From positions 126,395,484 to 126,459,483 of the forward strand of contig NC_092055.1 of NCBI RefSeq assembly GCF_003086295.3: DNA of 64,000 nucleotides, given 5' to 3'. The stretch is from Arachis hypogaea (Eukaryota; Streptophyta; Magnoliopsida; Fabales; Fabaceae). A program made the translations under genes and the position numbers. Below the pieces are notes generated by a model, which had not been told where the DNA came from, searched no databases, and was given only the letters and a program-made list of their open reading frames with translations. Each line of letters begins with the position of its first letter. The stretch's first letter is position 1. Positions 14,031 through 24,517 of this stretch are shown here, piece after piece.

Positions 14031-15005
14031 GGTAACGTTTGTTTTGGATTACTAGAACTAAAATTGAGAGATTGGGACTCGGAATTATGTTTGTTGGTTT
14101 AGGACTAGAACTAAAATTTCAATTTCAGAATACAATTTCAGTCCTTTCAGTATCTTCAAAAAATAGAGATATAAAAGACTAAAATTTTTAGAAACGAAAA
14201 CTGAAATTTAACTAACATTTTCTTTCAAAAATACCCTCAATCCAAATTAATAATTTTAACTTTTTCATTTGTGCTAATTTCTTCGATTCTTCTCATCTCC
14301 TTCCCTTGTCAAACACAAATATACCACAATCGAAGAGCCCTAGCAGAAGCCCCTGCCTTATTGCCGCTACCAAAATCACCACAACCTCATTATCATCAAT
14401 CCCACCGCGAACAAGATTAGTCTTCGAACAAGGTTAGCCAGTGCGTTTGTGTCGTTTTTTAGATTGTGGTCTCTTCTTCAATCATCTCTTCTTTTATCTA
14501 TTCGGAGGCAGAGCCTTGCAGAAATGAGGAGACAATGGAGTAGGTGACGGGACAGTAGAGGAGGGAAAGAGCAGGGCGGTCGGAATCTGCAAGTGCGGAG
14601 AGGACTCCAACGGAGGAGGATGGCAGCGAGGGAATGGATGTGAGAGCGTGCCTTCAAGACGAACTCCCATCAAGAGTGCATAGAGTCATCGCGGAGGTAG
14701 GGCAATTGCGTGGTGGTGACAGTGGCTATGGATGAGGAGTTCGACGACGACGGTGAGAAGTGGTGGTTGTTGTGATGGTGTAAGTTGATGGTGGGGTCAA
14801 AGCCTTTTGGGCTAGGATTATTTGTTTTTGATTTTTTTTTTTCATTTAAAATAGTATTTATGTATTTAGTCTCTATTTTTATTTTGAACCAAATAAAATA
14901 CTAAGATATAATTCAGTCATGTATATTTTTATACTAAATACAATGTCCCAGTCTTTATCTTTTAGTCTTTGTATCTCAGTCTTAATCTCTCTTTTAAATG
15001 TTACC
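14031..15005. mobile_element. Harbinger-like non-autonomous element with a GC-richer core
   Basis: The ends GGTAACGTTTGTTTT and (reverse complement of the right end) GGTAACATTTAAAAG form the terminal repeats, with TAA on both sides (14028-14030, 15006-15008). The subterminal arms carry repeated GAGATTGGGACT-like words. A related shorter copy lies at 38436-38828. The core at about 14280-14820 is clearly richer in G+C and includes purine-rich, gene-like stretches not seen in the short copy, so it may be acquired sequence. No transposase and no long open frame. Confidence 0.65.
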
Positions 15006-15318
15006 TAATAATTATGAGATGAAAAATTATTTTCAAAGTCATAACTACGGATACTCTATGATGTATTCTGTGCATATGTAATTAAATTAAACACTTTCAA
15101 TATTTATTTTCTCATTTTTAATATATATATATTAAGAAAATTTTGATTATACTAATGTAAAAGAGTTTAATTATGCTGCTACGATAACTTTAATTATTTT
15201 ATCATGTCAACGATAGAAAGAACACACAAAATAATGACAGTTTTTCAAGAGATTTGGGATGGTTGAAAATCGTCGCAAAACAGACCTTAATTGCAAACAC
15301 TTGAGTGGTGTTATAGTT

Positions 15319-15591
15319 TATTAAACTACCTTCCACCTTAACCCATGACAATAATAAAGAAGTCTCGTGGCCCACAAATTCAGCCCAACAAAATACATAA
15401 ATTCAGTTACAATTTTAGTCTTTATTATCTTATCTTATCTTTATGTTATCTTCTTATCTTATCTTATCTTACTTTTCTCTTTCGTAGACAATACTCTATA
15501 TATATTTAGTTTTACATTCACAATTCAATCAGTCAACAATCAATAAAAATTTCTTCATCTTTTCTTTTCCTATTCTTTCACAATTTTATCA
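15319..15591 (+). repeat. 5' LTR of the deleted copia element
   Basis: Pairs with 16286-16528 plus 20023-20067. Shared landmarks include GCCCATGACAA, AGAAGTCTCGTGGCCCAC, repeated TTATCTTATC, and GTAGACAATACTCT. It ends in TTTTATCA immediately before the primer-binding site. Several substitutions separate the two LTRs, so the insertion is not recent. Confidence 0.85.
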
Positions 15592-15690
15592 TGGTATCAG
15601 AGCCTTAGTATCCTCCTTGAAGATGATACATAAGCTATCATTTTCCCGGTGAGAAATTACCCCACTTTTTTTCTTCAACCTCCTCCCACA

Positions 15691-15822
15691 ATGAATAATG
15701 AATCTTCCAATTTAGCTCATAATCTCTATTATATCTATCCATTAAAAATCCAACATCAGTCTTAGTTACCCTTGTTCTAACAAGAAACAATTATTATTCA
15801 TGGAATAGTCACTATGCCCTAT
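15691..15822 (+). pseudogene. copia gag N-terminal remnant
   Basis: A short frame opens at ATG 15691, 88 bp after the primer-binding site, and runs into a TRNNYYSW motif, which resembles the NYxxW signature near the start of copia Gag proteins. After this, the frame enters a low-complexity tract of repeated CAGTTCCATCTGC and GCGCTCTACGCGCCC words (about 15838-16090). The rest of gag and nearly all of pol are missing. Confidence 0.5.
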
Positions 15823-16194
15823 CTGCGCATTCTTCTGACAGTTCCATCTGCGCCTTCTTCTGGCAGTTCCGTCTGCATTCTGTTTCAGCAGTCATGTCTG
15901 TATTTTGTTTCAGCAGATCAATCTACATTTTGTTTCAGCAGTTCCATCTGCACTATTATTGCGCTCTACGTGCCCTCTTTTTTTTTATCGCGCTCTACGC
16001 GCCCTCTCTTATTGTGCTTTACGTGCCCTCTTTTATTGCGCTCTATGCACCCTCTGAAGATCAATCTTATCGCGCTCTACGCGCTTTTTTTTTTAAGATC
16101 GTTGCTTGCTCTCTCTCCCTCAAGCACATCATCTCCTTTTATATTTTTGTCGTCGGCAGCTCTAGTTCTGTTGCACACATCTCCATCTGCGTCA

Positions 16195-16285
16195 CCACGT
16201 CAGACGTGTTTTCCTCCACAATTTTATCGGAACTTATCCAAGCTGTGGATTATTGACATCTTCCATCCATCAGCTTGTGGGGGCG
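16195..16285 (+). pseudogene. copia pol C-terminal remnant and polypurine tract
   Basis: One frame here reads LSKLWIIDIFHPSACGG, resembling the C-terminal end of plant copia polyproteins, which typically stop just before the 3' LTR. It runs into the G-rich tract at 16275-16285. Together with the gag remnant this indicates an internal deletion of most of the coding region. Confidence 0.5.
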
Positions 16286-16528
16286 TATTAAACTACTCTT
16301 CCATCTTAGCCCATGACAACAATAAAGAAGTCTCGTGGCCCACAAATTCAGCCCAACAGAATACATAAATTCAGTTACAATTTTAGTCTTTATTATCTTA
16401 TCTAATCTTATCTTTATATTATCTTCTTATCTTATCTTATCTTTACTTTTATTTTTCGTAGACAATACTCTGTATATATTTAGTTTTACCTTCACAATTT
16501 AATCAATCAACAATCAATAAAATTTCTG
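16286..16528 (+). repeat. 3' LTR, first part
   Basis: Begins TATTAAACTAC like the 5' LTR and follows it to AATCAATAAAATTTCT, where the MULE terminal repeat starts. The missing tail is at 20023-20067. Confidence 0.85.
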
Positions 16529-16845
16529 AGATTTTTTTTATTTAAATTAAAAATATAATATTTACTAATTTAAATAAACGTATAAGTATTTACCAAAATA
16601 CATTTAGGGTTATATCTCGGATACAGTGGGAGAAACCACAAAACAAACATATATCGGGTGCACTGACCCCGTTTTGTGATATGGAACGCACTGGTCATAT
16701 CTCGGGTGCACCCGAGATATGAACATGAGATCATCTCGGATACACTGCATCCGAGATATGCTCATATTCTGACATGGACCAATGCATCCGAGATACATGC
16801 AATAAATCAAGACAGGGACACTGCATTCGAGTATAGTCAAAATCC
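16529..16845. repeat. MULE left terminal inverted repeat
   Basis: Aligns by eye over nearly all its length with the reverse complement of 19725-20022. It includes shared segments such as CTGACATGGACCA and ATCTCGGATACACTGCATCC. Confidence 0.85.
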
Positions 16846-17025
16846 AATGCTTTTTTTTATGAAAATATTGTAATGTTGTAGATGAAAAATGGTCCCATAA
16901 CAATCGAAGGTAGTAGTTCTACAGAAATTATGCTTCATTACACATTAAACACATTTAATAACAATCAGTACATCAAAGTGACAATATTGGAACAAAAAGA
17001 CCTAAACCTAAACTGCATGCGTTCG

Positions 17026-19599
17026 TCATGGATCCGAGTGGGGCGCATTGGGACACCCATGTCTGGTGTGGCCCTCTCCGTGGCAGAGCCCACATCTCTT
17101 CTTCGCACGCTCAATGGCATCTATCTCATTCCATATCCGAGTAGATACCGGCCTACCCGATGCCTTCCTCCTCATGGCAAAGTTGGGTTTCAGGCGTGCA
17201 CCGTACCATGGAGGCCACATCTTTTCATCTGGTATCGGCGGAAACTCCCTCTCGTATACCTTGAATACAGAGGCCATCGTGTACAAGGGGTCCACAAAAT
17301 GACCCCACTCAATACTCGCAGCTGCACATGCCGCCAGGGCGTGTCGACATGGGTAATGCAATGACTGGAACAGGACGCAATCGCATGTACGCTCAGTCAT
17401 ACGAACTCGATATGAAGTTTGTGACCAACCATCTACTAGCTCCATCTCTTCCACGCTAAAAACGGATGCCCTACGATCACAATGGGTGACTCGCAACATC
17501 GACAGGCTCTCTCTGTTCTTATCTATAGCTGCCAACAGCCGTTGTGAGTAGATATGTCCGCCCTGTAACTGAGCATGTACTTCGCGTCCTCTGCGCACGA
17601 ACAAATGTTGCAACCTCTCATACGTTGCCCGAAAAATCGCTGCGACCGAAAGATTCCTCGTTCCCTTCAGCACGGTATTTATACACTCCGATAGGTTCGT
17701 AGTCATGTGACCATACCGACGGCCTTCGTTGCAATGTTGCAACCACAATTCCTTCCTGAAACGAAGAGCCTAGTCCACCATCTCACAGGATAGTGTACCT
17801 AAAGTATTCAAGTACCAGTCGCATCCTTCCTTACTCAGACTGTCGTCGTATTTATCAGGTACCTCTTACCCTCGGTCGATTTGAACCTGGAGTTGAAGTT
17901 TGAAGCCATGTGTCGGATGCAGTAAGCATGATATGCTGACAGGGGATGCCATCCACTGTGAGGTGCATTGAGAACGGTGCGAATGGCCTGTGATCTATTT
18001 GATATGATCAGGATTTCTGGCTGTGAAGTAACATGTTGTCTCAAATTTGAGAGGAAAAATGACCATGACTCCGTTGTCTCAGACTCCACTAATGAGAAAG
18101 TTATAGGAAGAATATTGTTGTTACCATCTTGAGCCACAACAATTAAAAGCATGCCCCGGTACTTACCTTACAGATGTGTTCCGTTCACCAATACAAACGG
18201 CTTGCAATGCTTAAACGCTTCAATCCATGGAGGAAATGCCCAGAATACCTTATCAAACTGACTCCACTCTCCGTCAACCATATTCCTGTTGTAATAAGCT
18301 TAGGGACAGCAATGCATTCGCGGATCGTACCTGGGAGGCACTCTTGCAAGGCTCGTAAGAGTGCCGGAATCCTATTGTATGACTCCTCTCAGTCGCCATA
18401 GATCATGGCAATTGCCTTTTGCTTTACTATCCACACCTTCCGATACGAGGAATTAAAATGGTAACTTTAATGGATAGCACTTTGCAACACTGGGATAGAC
18501 ACCGACGGATCAGTCTTTATCATTGGTAACACAACCTTGCAAATCAACCCACTATCCAATTGCACATGGTCTTGAGACATGGTTGGTGCCAGACAGGTTG
18601 CAATCCACCGAAACGACGTATCTCCCTGTGAATTATGATCCAATGTCAACAACATGCTAAACAAAGACTCCATGAATTATGATCTAATGCATCCACAATA
18701 TAATGTAAAATATACCAGTAATTCAAGTTCAATTGTAATGCCACACGAAGACTCCACAGACAACCATTGGAGAATTGCTTGCATCGGCAGTGATATTTTA
18801 GCCTATCTGACTCCAACACTCTGTACTCTGCATTCCGTCAAATATCGTAGTTCTTCACCGCCATTAGGACTGCTTCTCGGTCGCTAAACCTATGCCCAAT
18901 TCGGAATTCTACCATACCATCCGTATTGTAATCCTCCCCGTCCCCAGCATTCAAAAGATTGTCCGAGTGCATTGCATCCAAGTTCAACATCTGATAATGG
19001 CTTGGAACATCTGACAGTCGAGGAATGGCCAAAGGCAGAGGTAGCAGAAACCTACCAATGCTGCCATCGGGAGTCTCCGGCACAAACTCATCTTCTGACA
19101 CTGTATCAGTTGACGAGCCGGACCTAGCAACATAGGTAAAATCACCCTCACTGTCGGAATCGTCGACACTATCATGAGGCTGGACATAGTGGATCAGTGT
19201 CGCCTCGAGCGGCACGACTTCAGGAGCCGAAAGAGACGGCCCATCCCCAACAACTACATCATGGACCACAGCATACAACTCCATCACATGTTGGGGCATT
19301 AGTCGTGCATGTACGTCAAACATTACCCTCACATGCTGATCCCCATCTATCCAAAATAACTGGTTCGTAAATCCACCGTTCGGAAGCGCATACAGAAATT
19401 TATATGCAATCCTCCCAACCTCCTTTGTTCCTACTTCTCCCATATTGCTCAGCATGATCGTCTTTAGCGCATCCAGGATATCAACCTGGTAAGTGCGCAA
19501 CATCACAGTATTGTCAGACTAAAAAATCACTCCTTCATCACCTTGTCTAACCATCCCATTCGGATAAACCACCACAAAAAAGTATTGATTGTTCTCCAT
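17026..19599 (-). pseudogene. MULE (MuDR-type) transposase, degraded
   Basis: Likely start ATG 19599 (MENNQYFF). An in-frame stop at 19519-19521 breaks the N-terminus. The segment ending near 18838 contains FRIGHRFSDREAVLMAVKNY, typical of the MuDR N-terminal DNA-binding domain. The catalytic core (about 17835-18200) retains VAQDGNNNILPI and ESWSFFLSNLRQHV. The first catalytic motif, normally DGTHL, reads NGTHL and is followed by a TAA stop; the second, normally SDRH, reads SNRS. The C-terminal part (17026-17748) keeps a SWIM zinc finger (CDC...PCRH) and a CCHC knuckle (CGLCHGEGHTRHGC). Several stops in 18160-18840 confirm a pseudogene. The losses are mostly consistent with C-to-T or G-to-A decay. 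It could not act as a transposase. Confidence 0.88.
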
Positions 19600-19724
19600 C
19601 AGAGCAAAATTGAAAGAAGAGAGAAAAGAATGGTTTGTGAATTGTGTGAAGAGAGGTATTGTGATGGTCTCCATAAATAGACTTATTGTATAACATATCT
19701 TGGGTGCTGAGACCCTAATATAAT

Positions 19725-20022
19725 CTTTGACTATATCTCGGATGCAGTGCCCCTGTCTTGCTTCCTTGCACGTATCTTGGATGCACTGGTCCATGTCAGA
19801 ATATGTGCATATTTCGGATGCAGTGTATCCGAGATGCTCTGTTTTTCATATCTCGAATACACCCGGGATATATGACCAGCGCGTTCCAGTGCACTCGAGA
19901 TATGTTCATTTTGTGGTTTCCTCCACTGTATCTAAAATATGACCCTAAATGCATTTTGGTAAATACTTGTACGTTTATTTAAATTGATAAATATTATATT
20001 TTTTAATTTAAATAAAAAAACC
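19725..20022. repeat. MULE right terminal inverted repeat
   Basis: Reverse-complement partner of 16529-16845. It abuts the remaining 3' LTR tail. Confidence 0.85.
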
Positions 20023-20067
20023 AAAATTTTTTCATTTTTCTTTTCTTATTTTTTTATAATTTTATCA
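20023..20067 (+). repeat. 3' LTR, displaced tail
   Basis: Matches the last 45 bp of the 5' LTR (CATTTTTCTTTTCTTATT... ending ATTTTATCA) and is followed directly by the TAGTT target duplication. Confidence 0.8.
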
Positions 20068-20144
20068 TAGTTGTCCGTGATCAAAAGATTCTATTGTAGT
20101 ATTCATAGTTTAGTTGAGGTAGTCCTAATACATTAAGAGGTTGT

Positions 20145-20371
20145 GATAGAAATCTATGTTTAGCTAAATTGTTATATACAGAATTAGCAACATTAAAAGT
20201 CATATTTGATGGTAAGATGACGCATAAATTAGGACTTGATCAGCTAAATAAACATATTATAGATGCAGTGCTTTAAGTGTAAGAGATTGATGTAAAAATT
20301 TATGTTTAGATAAATTGTTATATACAGAGTTAGTGGCATCGAAGGTCAGATTTGATGATAGTAGAATGCAA
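20145..20371. repeat. imperfect tandem duplication, about 80-bp unit
   Basis: 20145-20225 and 20288-20371 share TTTAG(C/A)TAAATTGTTATATACAGA, then TTAG, AAGGTCA/AAAGTCA and ATTTGATG in the same order. They are separated by about 65 bp. No coding signal. Confidence 0.55.
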
Positions 20372-20615
20372 TGGTCAAAGAACCCAAGATAATAAAAGAG
20401 ACGTTGAGTTATGACTCTTATAAATTTTAGTTACATTTTTATCATTTTTTACGTAAATCATTGTAGGAAAACACAATTTTTTGTTTATATGTAAATTGTT
20501 TTACTCTACAATAATTTAATAGAAGTTAGTGATCATTGTATTAAATTATTGGAGAAATTTAATAATGTATAAAATTTTGAATGTGTAAATCGTTAGAAGG
20601 ATACCGCATTACTAA

Positions 20616-20956
20616 GGGTTGGTTTGGAAACTCTAAAAGCTATTTTTTTTTTTTTTTAGTTTTTGACTTATAAAAAGTTATATTAATAGTGTTTGGTACA
20701 ATTTTTTAGATAAATTTTTAACTTTTTAAAAAGTTATTTAAGAGCTTTTAAAGAAGTAAAAAAAAATATAATTTCTTTTGTTTTCAAAAGTTATTTTATC
20801 ACTCTTATTTAATGCACAACTTTAAAACAAGGACTTCTATAATATAATTTTCCAAATACAAAATAACTTATTTAAAGTTGTTATTAATAAAAGTCTTTAT
20901 ATTTTAAATTCTTTTTTCAAAAAGAACTTATTTAAGAAGTTTAGCCAAACTGACCC
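20616..20956. mobile_element. Tourist/Harbinger-like MITE
   Basis: Ends GGGTTGGTTTGG and CCAAACTGACCC are inverted repeats, with TAA duplicated at 20613-20615 and 20957-20959. Same family type as 1434-2651 and 46396-46714. Non-coding. Confidence 0.8.
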
Positions 20957-21026
20957 TAAATTGTGTCATCCTCTAACGAATTTATTCATTCTCAGCTTTA
21001 CTTATTACTACAATTATAGAGCCTAT

Positions 21027-21240
21027 TAGGACTGAAAATGAGTCTAGTTGAGTTAAGTTAAATCAAACTCAAATTCATCTTACAAAAATTAAGCTTGACT
21101 CACAGCTCGACTCATTAACAATCGAACATATTTTTTAAGCTCAAGCTCGACTTATCGAAAGCTCAAGAACAGGTTCGAGCTCATGAGCGGCTCAAATAAT
21201 AGGAACATAATCTATAATTCTATCTATATCAATAAATTAT
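21027..21240. mobile_element. truncated hAT-like MITE
   Basis: Begins TAGGACTGAAAATGAGTC and follows the left half of the element at 3986-4442 (CTCACAGCTCGACTCATTAA, then AAATAATAGGAACATAAT). The right terminal repeat is absent, so only the left half survives. Confidence 0.65.
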
Positions 21241-21370
21241 AACTTATATATTGTTTATCTATCAATAATTTATAAATTTTTTAATTTTTATCCTACATTA
21301 AAATTAAATATATAAAAGTATTGATTAAATGTATATAAAATATGTGTATTAATAATTTTATAGAGTAAAG

Positions 21371-21581
21371 TATCGTTTTTGTTCCCAACGTTTGGGGTAA
21401 ATCTCAAAGTTGTCCTTAACGTTTGAAATCGTCCTATTTAAGTCCTTAATGTTTCAAAATTGACTCAATGTTGTCCTACCATTAGGAATTTGTTAACGGA
21501 ATTGACGGCGGAACAAAATTAAGACTATTTTAAAATGTTAGGGACTTAAATAGGACGAAAATGTTGGGGACAAAAACGATC
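21371..21581. mobile_element. short MITE-like inverted-repeat element
   Basis: The left end TATCGTTTTTGTTCCCAACG and the right end, in reverse complement GATCGTTTTTGTCCCCAACA, are inverted repeats. The interior carries repeated GTCCTTAACGTTT-type words in both orientations. Common in legume spacers as I remember it; no coding capacity. The exact ends are uncertain by a few bases. Confidence 0.6.
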
Positions 21582-21582
21582 A

Positions 21583-22023
21583 CATAGAAATCAATTTTAA
21601 TTTTATCCTTCACTAATATCAATCTTTTAGGTACATAGTTGTTTAATTATTTTTTAATCACATTCAAGTAAATTACACTTAATCATATTACTTTGATTCT
21701 AAATAAATTTATTTTTTTTATAATTTTACTCTTAAAGAATTTTACTCATCATGAAATATTTGTAAAATGACTAGAATCACATTACTTTATTGTATATGTA
21801 TTATTTTTTTCCCATAAGTTTATGTACTAGTCATTCTACAAACATTTTATGATGAGTAAAAATTTTTAAGAGTAAAATTATAAAAAAATAAATTTATTTA
21901 GAATAAAATTAATGTGATTAAGTATAATTTACTTACATGTGATTAAAAAATAATTGAATAACTATGTATCGTAAAAAATTGATATTATTAAAGGATAAAG
22001 TTAAAATTTATTTCTATATAGAA
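21583..22023. mobile_element. fold-back MITE with about 200-bp arms
   Basis: The left arm (about 21583-21785) and right arm (about 21825-22023) are reverse complements by eye, sharing AATTATTTTTTAATCACAT, CTAAATAAATTTATTTTTTT and TTTTACTCTTAAA. The loop is about 40 bp. A transcript across it would fold into a long hairpin. Confidence 0.75.
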
Positions 22024-22138
22024 AATTATTCTTATATTTTTAAGAAACTAGAGGATAAATTATTGCACCTCTAACCTCCTTTCGTCCTCCTCTCATTCGG
22101 CCCTCACCCCTTCATATTCAACCCATCATTCATCCACC

Positions 22139-23569
22139 ATGAAAAAGAAAACCGCTGTTAGGCGAAGTAGCCGAACCCCCATTCAAAAAAACCCACCTTT
22201 CTCATCACCTCCAACCCATACACATATCCATCTCCATTCTACCTCATCCTCTACTCAGTCACCTCCCTCCAAGAAAACCGAAACCATGCGCCGAAAGGTT
22301 ATTGCTCAGAAAACCTCAGGGAGAGGCAAGACAGGGAAGAACAAGCAACCAAATGTTGAAGAAGATGAAGAAGAATCACAGACTACTCCACCTCCATCAC
22401 CACCAAAAAGATCTACCCCTCATGCAAAAAGCTCTCACAAGAAACAGAAAACCTTTGCTCTGCATGACACAAGCGAACCCCCCAATCTGGAATCTCTAGA
22501 GTTCAAAAACAAATTCCACAAAACTCATTCACATTTTGATCCTTCTCGCTTCCACTCATGTGCCTTCTATGAATTTCACAAAGACGTTCTTCTGCAGCGC
22601 AATCTCTGCCCCTCTTACTTGGTGAACCTTCCAAATCTTGCCACCAAAGGAATGAATTTTTCGTCTCTGTTTGATGCTCTGAAATGGACTCCTCTGACTC
22701 ACATTCAGAAATTGGTATACCCGGGGCTGGTCCGGGAATTTTATGCAAACATGCGTTTGATTGGTGGGTCAATCCACTCTTACGTCAAGCGTGTTTACAT
22801 AACCCTCACCCCTCAAACCATTGGTGCTGCTCTTGGGTATGAAGATGAGGGACCAAAGGTTTATATGGTTGATAAATGGGATGATCAAGTAGGAGTTACT
22901 CAACAAACTGTCATGCAACACATCTGTGCCAACCTGTCCGGGCTTGATGGATTAATCCCAACTCACAAATCCCTCGGCCCAGAGAACTCTCTGTTACACC
23001 GTATCATCACTCATATCATCACTCCTCAAAGTGGTTCTCATCATAGAGTAACAGTTTCTGACTCTATCATCCTCTTTGCTCTTATTACTTCCACTCCAAT
23101 TTCATTTGCTTATATTATGACACGTCATATGTGGGAAGCAGTAAGAAGCACAAAAAAGGCTAATCTTCCTTATGGCATGTTTCTTACATGTATATTTGAA
23201 TATTTTAAGGTTGATTTGTCTAATGAATCTGTTGAGAACAAAGTGTCACAGATTAAAGGAGGAGGAGTTTCGAACAAGAAAAGCAAGCAGTCTGTTGCCT
23301 CCGAACCCTCTCTAAGCGATTTGGAAAGCCACCCTGAACCCTCAAAGGTCACGGCATCCATCAGGGAGGCTCTCAGTGAATTCCGCAATATGTCCAAATT
23401 GATGCTAAAGTCAAGCAAGGCTGCCCGGAAATTGGCATATGCAAATGAGAAAGCCTGGAAGAAGTGCTATGAAAGGGTCGGTTTCATGATTCAAACCTTT
23501 GATGATGAAATGGGAACAGGAGATTCTGAAGATGATTCTGGTTCTGAGTTCAATGTTTCTGATGATTAG
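22139..23569 (+). CDS. copia ORF3 (env-position protein), left copy, 476 aa
   Basis: Starts MKKKTAVRRSSRTP and is identical to the right copy except that codon 22684-22686 is TGG (Trp) instead of TTG (Leu). The N-terminal third is basic, Pro/Ser/His-rich and disordered. The middle (about 120-320) resembles the domain called putative plant transposon protein, with LVREFYANMRL, YVKRVYITLTPQTI and AALGY. The C-terminus is helical and probably coiled coil, ending in an acidic DSEDDSGSEFNVSDD tail. In SIRE elements an ORF at this position was called envelope-like, but I see no clear signal peptide or membrane segment here. This copy lacks the upstream 75 codons present in the right copy because the duplication begins at 22060, and it has no gag-pol before it. 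Confidence 0.75.
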   Translation: MKKKTAVRRSSRTPIQKNPPFSSPPTHTHIHLHSTSSSTQSPPSKKTETMRRKVIAQKTSGRGKTGKNKQPNVEEDEEESQTTPPPSPPKRSTPHAKSSHKKQKTFALHDTSEPPNLESLEFKNKFHKTHSHFDPSRFHSCAFYEFHKDVLLQRNLCPSYLVNLPNLATKGMNFSSLFDALKWTPLTHIQKLVYPGLVREFYANMRLIGGSIHSYVKRVYITLTPQTIGAALGYEDEGPKVYMVDKWDDQVGVTQQTVMQHICANLSGLDGLIPTHKSLGPENSLLHRIITHIITPQSGSHHRVTVSDSIILFALITSTPISFAYIMTRHMWEAVRSTKKANLPYGMFLTCIFEYFKVDLSNESVENKVSQIKGGGVSNKKSKQSVASEPSLSDLESHPEPSKVTASIREALSEFRNMSKLMLKSSKAARKLAYANEKAWKKCYERVGFMIQTFDDEMGTGDSEDDSGSEFNVSDD

Positions 23570-24517
23570 TGACTATTCCTCTACTTTTATTTGATATTGG
23601 CAACAATAGGCTCAATCCTTCTTTTGTTTTTTGTAAAGGCATGACTTGATACTCCCTGCCGTATGATACTCTGAACAATTACTGCTTTGTTATAAATATT
23701 ATGTATTGCTCATGTCTCTTGTTGCAGGTCTTTTATGCCCCTTGATGCCAAAAGGGGGAGAAAATTTAAATTCCAAAATTGAAATTGGAATGAAACAGGG
23801 GCTGGAAAAACAGGGGACAAGGGTTGAAATTTTCAAATTGAAAATTCATGATTATCCTTGTTCAAAGAAGGCATTTGGCTTATTATAATGTTTGATATAT
23901 TGTGATGCCTGGCTGATTTTTGAGATGTTTATGATCATTGCTGTATGAACTGCATTTGGAATTTGGTTATTATGATGTTTGATACTGTTGTGATAACTGG
24001 CTGATTGGTTCATTTTTGATAAACCTGCTGAATTGAAAATTTATTTTTGGCAGTTCTTTTAAAATTGTGATATCTAAACATCTGCCATGTTTTGATGTGC
24101 TAATATATGTTTCAAAATATTTTCCTTATTTTAAATGACATTGCTCTGATATCTGGACTGGAAAATATTTGGAAATTTTCTGAAACAACACTGTTTTGTG
24201 TTCTGTTGATATTTGTAAGTTTGAGCAGATAATCAATTTATTGATAACAAATGAGTTTTGATTATCATCACATTCTGCTCATAAATCAAGCATTCAACAT
24301 TTCAAAATAAAATATGTTGAATAACATTGTTACTTGAAGCTTGATCCAATTGTTATAGGTTAAGTGCTTCCCTTGATAAAAATAGCACATATTAAGGGGG
24401 AGCCATGTGACAATTTGAAAAGGGAAGAAATTCAATCTTCAAAGGGAGTATTCTTTACTCTATCTTTAAATTTCTTTCCATTTCAATTTTAATAATGTTT
24501 GTCATCAAGGGGGAGAT

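Larger units (their letters stand above)
16529..20022 (-). mobile_element. Mutator-like element (MULE) with about 300-bp terminal inverted repeats
   Basis: Left terminal repeat about 16529-16845, right about 19725-20022; the outer ends share TTTTTTTATTTAAATTAAAA and then CAAGTATTTACC-like sequence. The flanks AAAATTTCT and AAAATTTTT are compatible with a decayed 9-bp target duplication, the length typical for Mutator. The terminal repeats contain internal palindromes built from ATCTCGGATGCA-type words. The element interrupts an LTR and encodes a broken transposase on the minus strand. Confidence 0.85.
15319..20067 (+). mobile_element. deleted copia-type LTR element, interrupted by a MULE
   Basis: The 5' LTR is 15319-15591 (273 bp) and begins TATTAAACTAC. 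The primer-binding site TGGTATCAGAGC (initiator-Met tRNA type) follows at 15592-15603. The 3' LTR starts at 16286 after the purine tract TTGTGGGGGCG, breaks off near 16528, and resumes at about 20023-20067. The outer flanks carry a perfect 5-bp target duplication, TAGTT (15314-15318 and 20068-20072). Only about 700 bp of internal DNA remains, so the element cannot be autonomous. Confidence 0.88.

Noticed and set aside
15814..16368. 184-aa open frame in the deleted copia element
   Set aside because: Encoded by low-complexity repeats of CTGTTTCAGCAG and CGCTCTACG words; only the last part resembles copia pol, and the frame runs into the LTR.
17048..17302. Plus-strand frames opposite the MULE transposase
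   Set aside because: Shadow of the conserved SWIM-containing transposase frame on the other strand.
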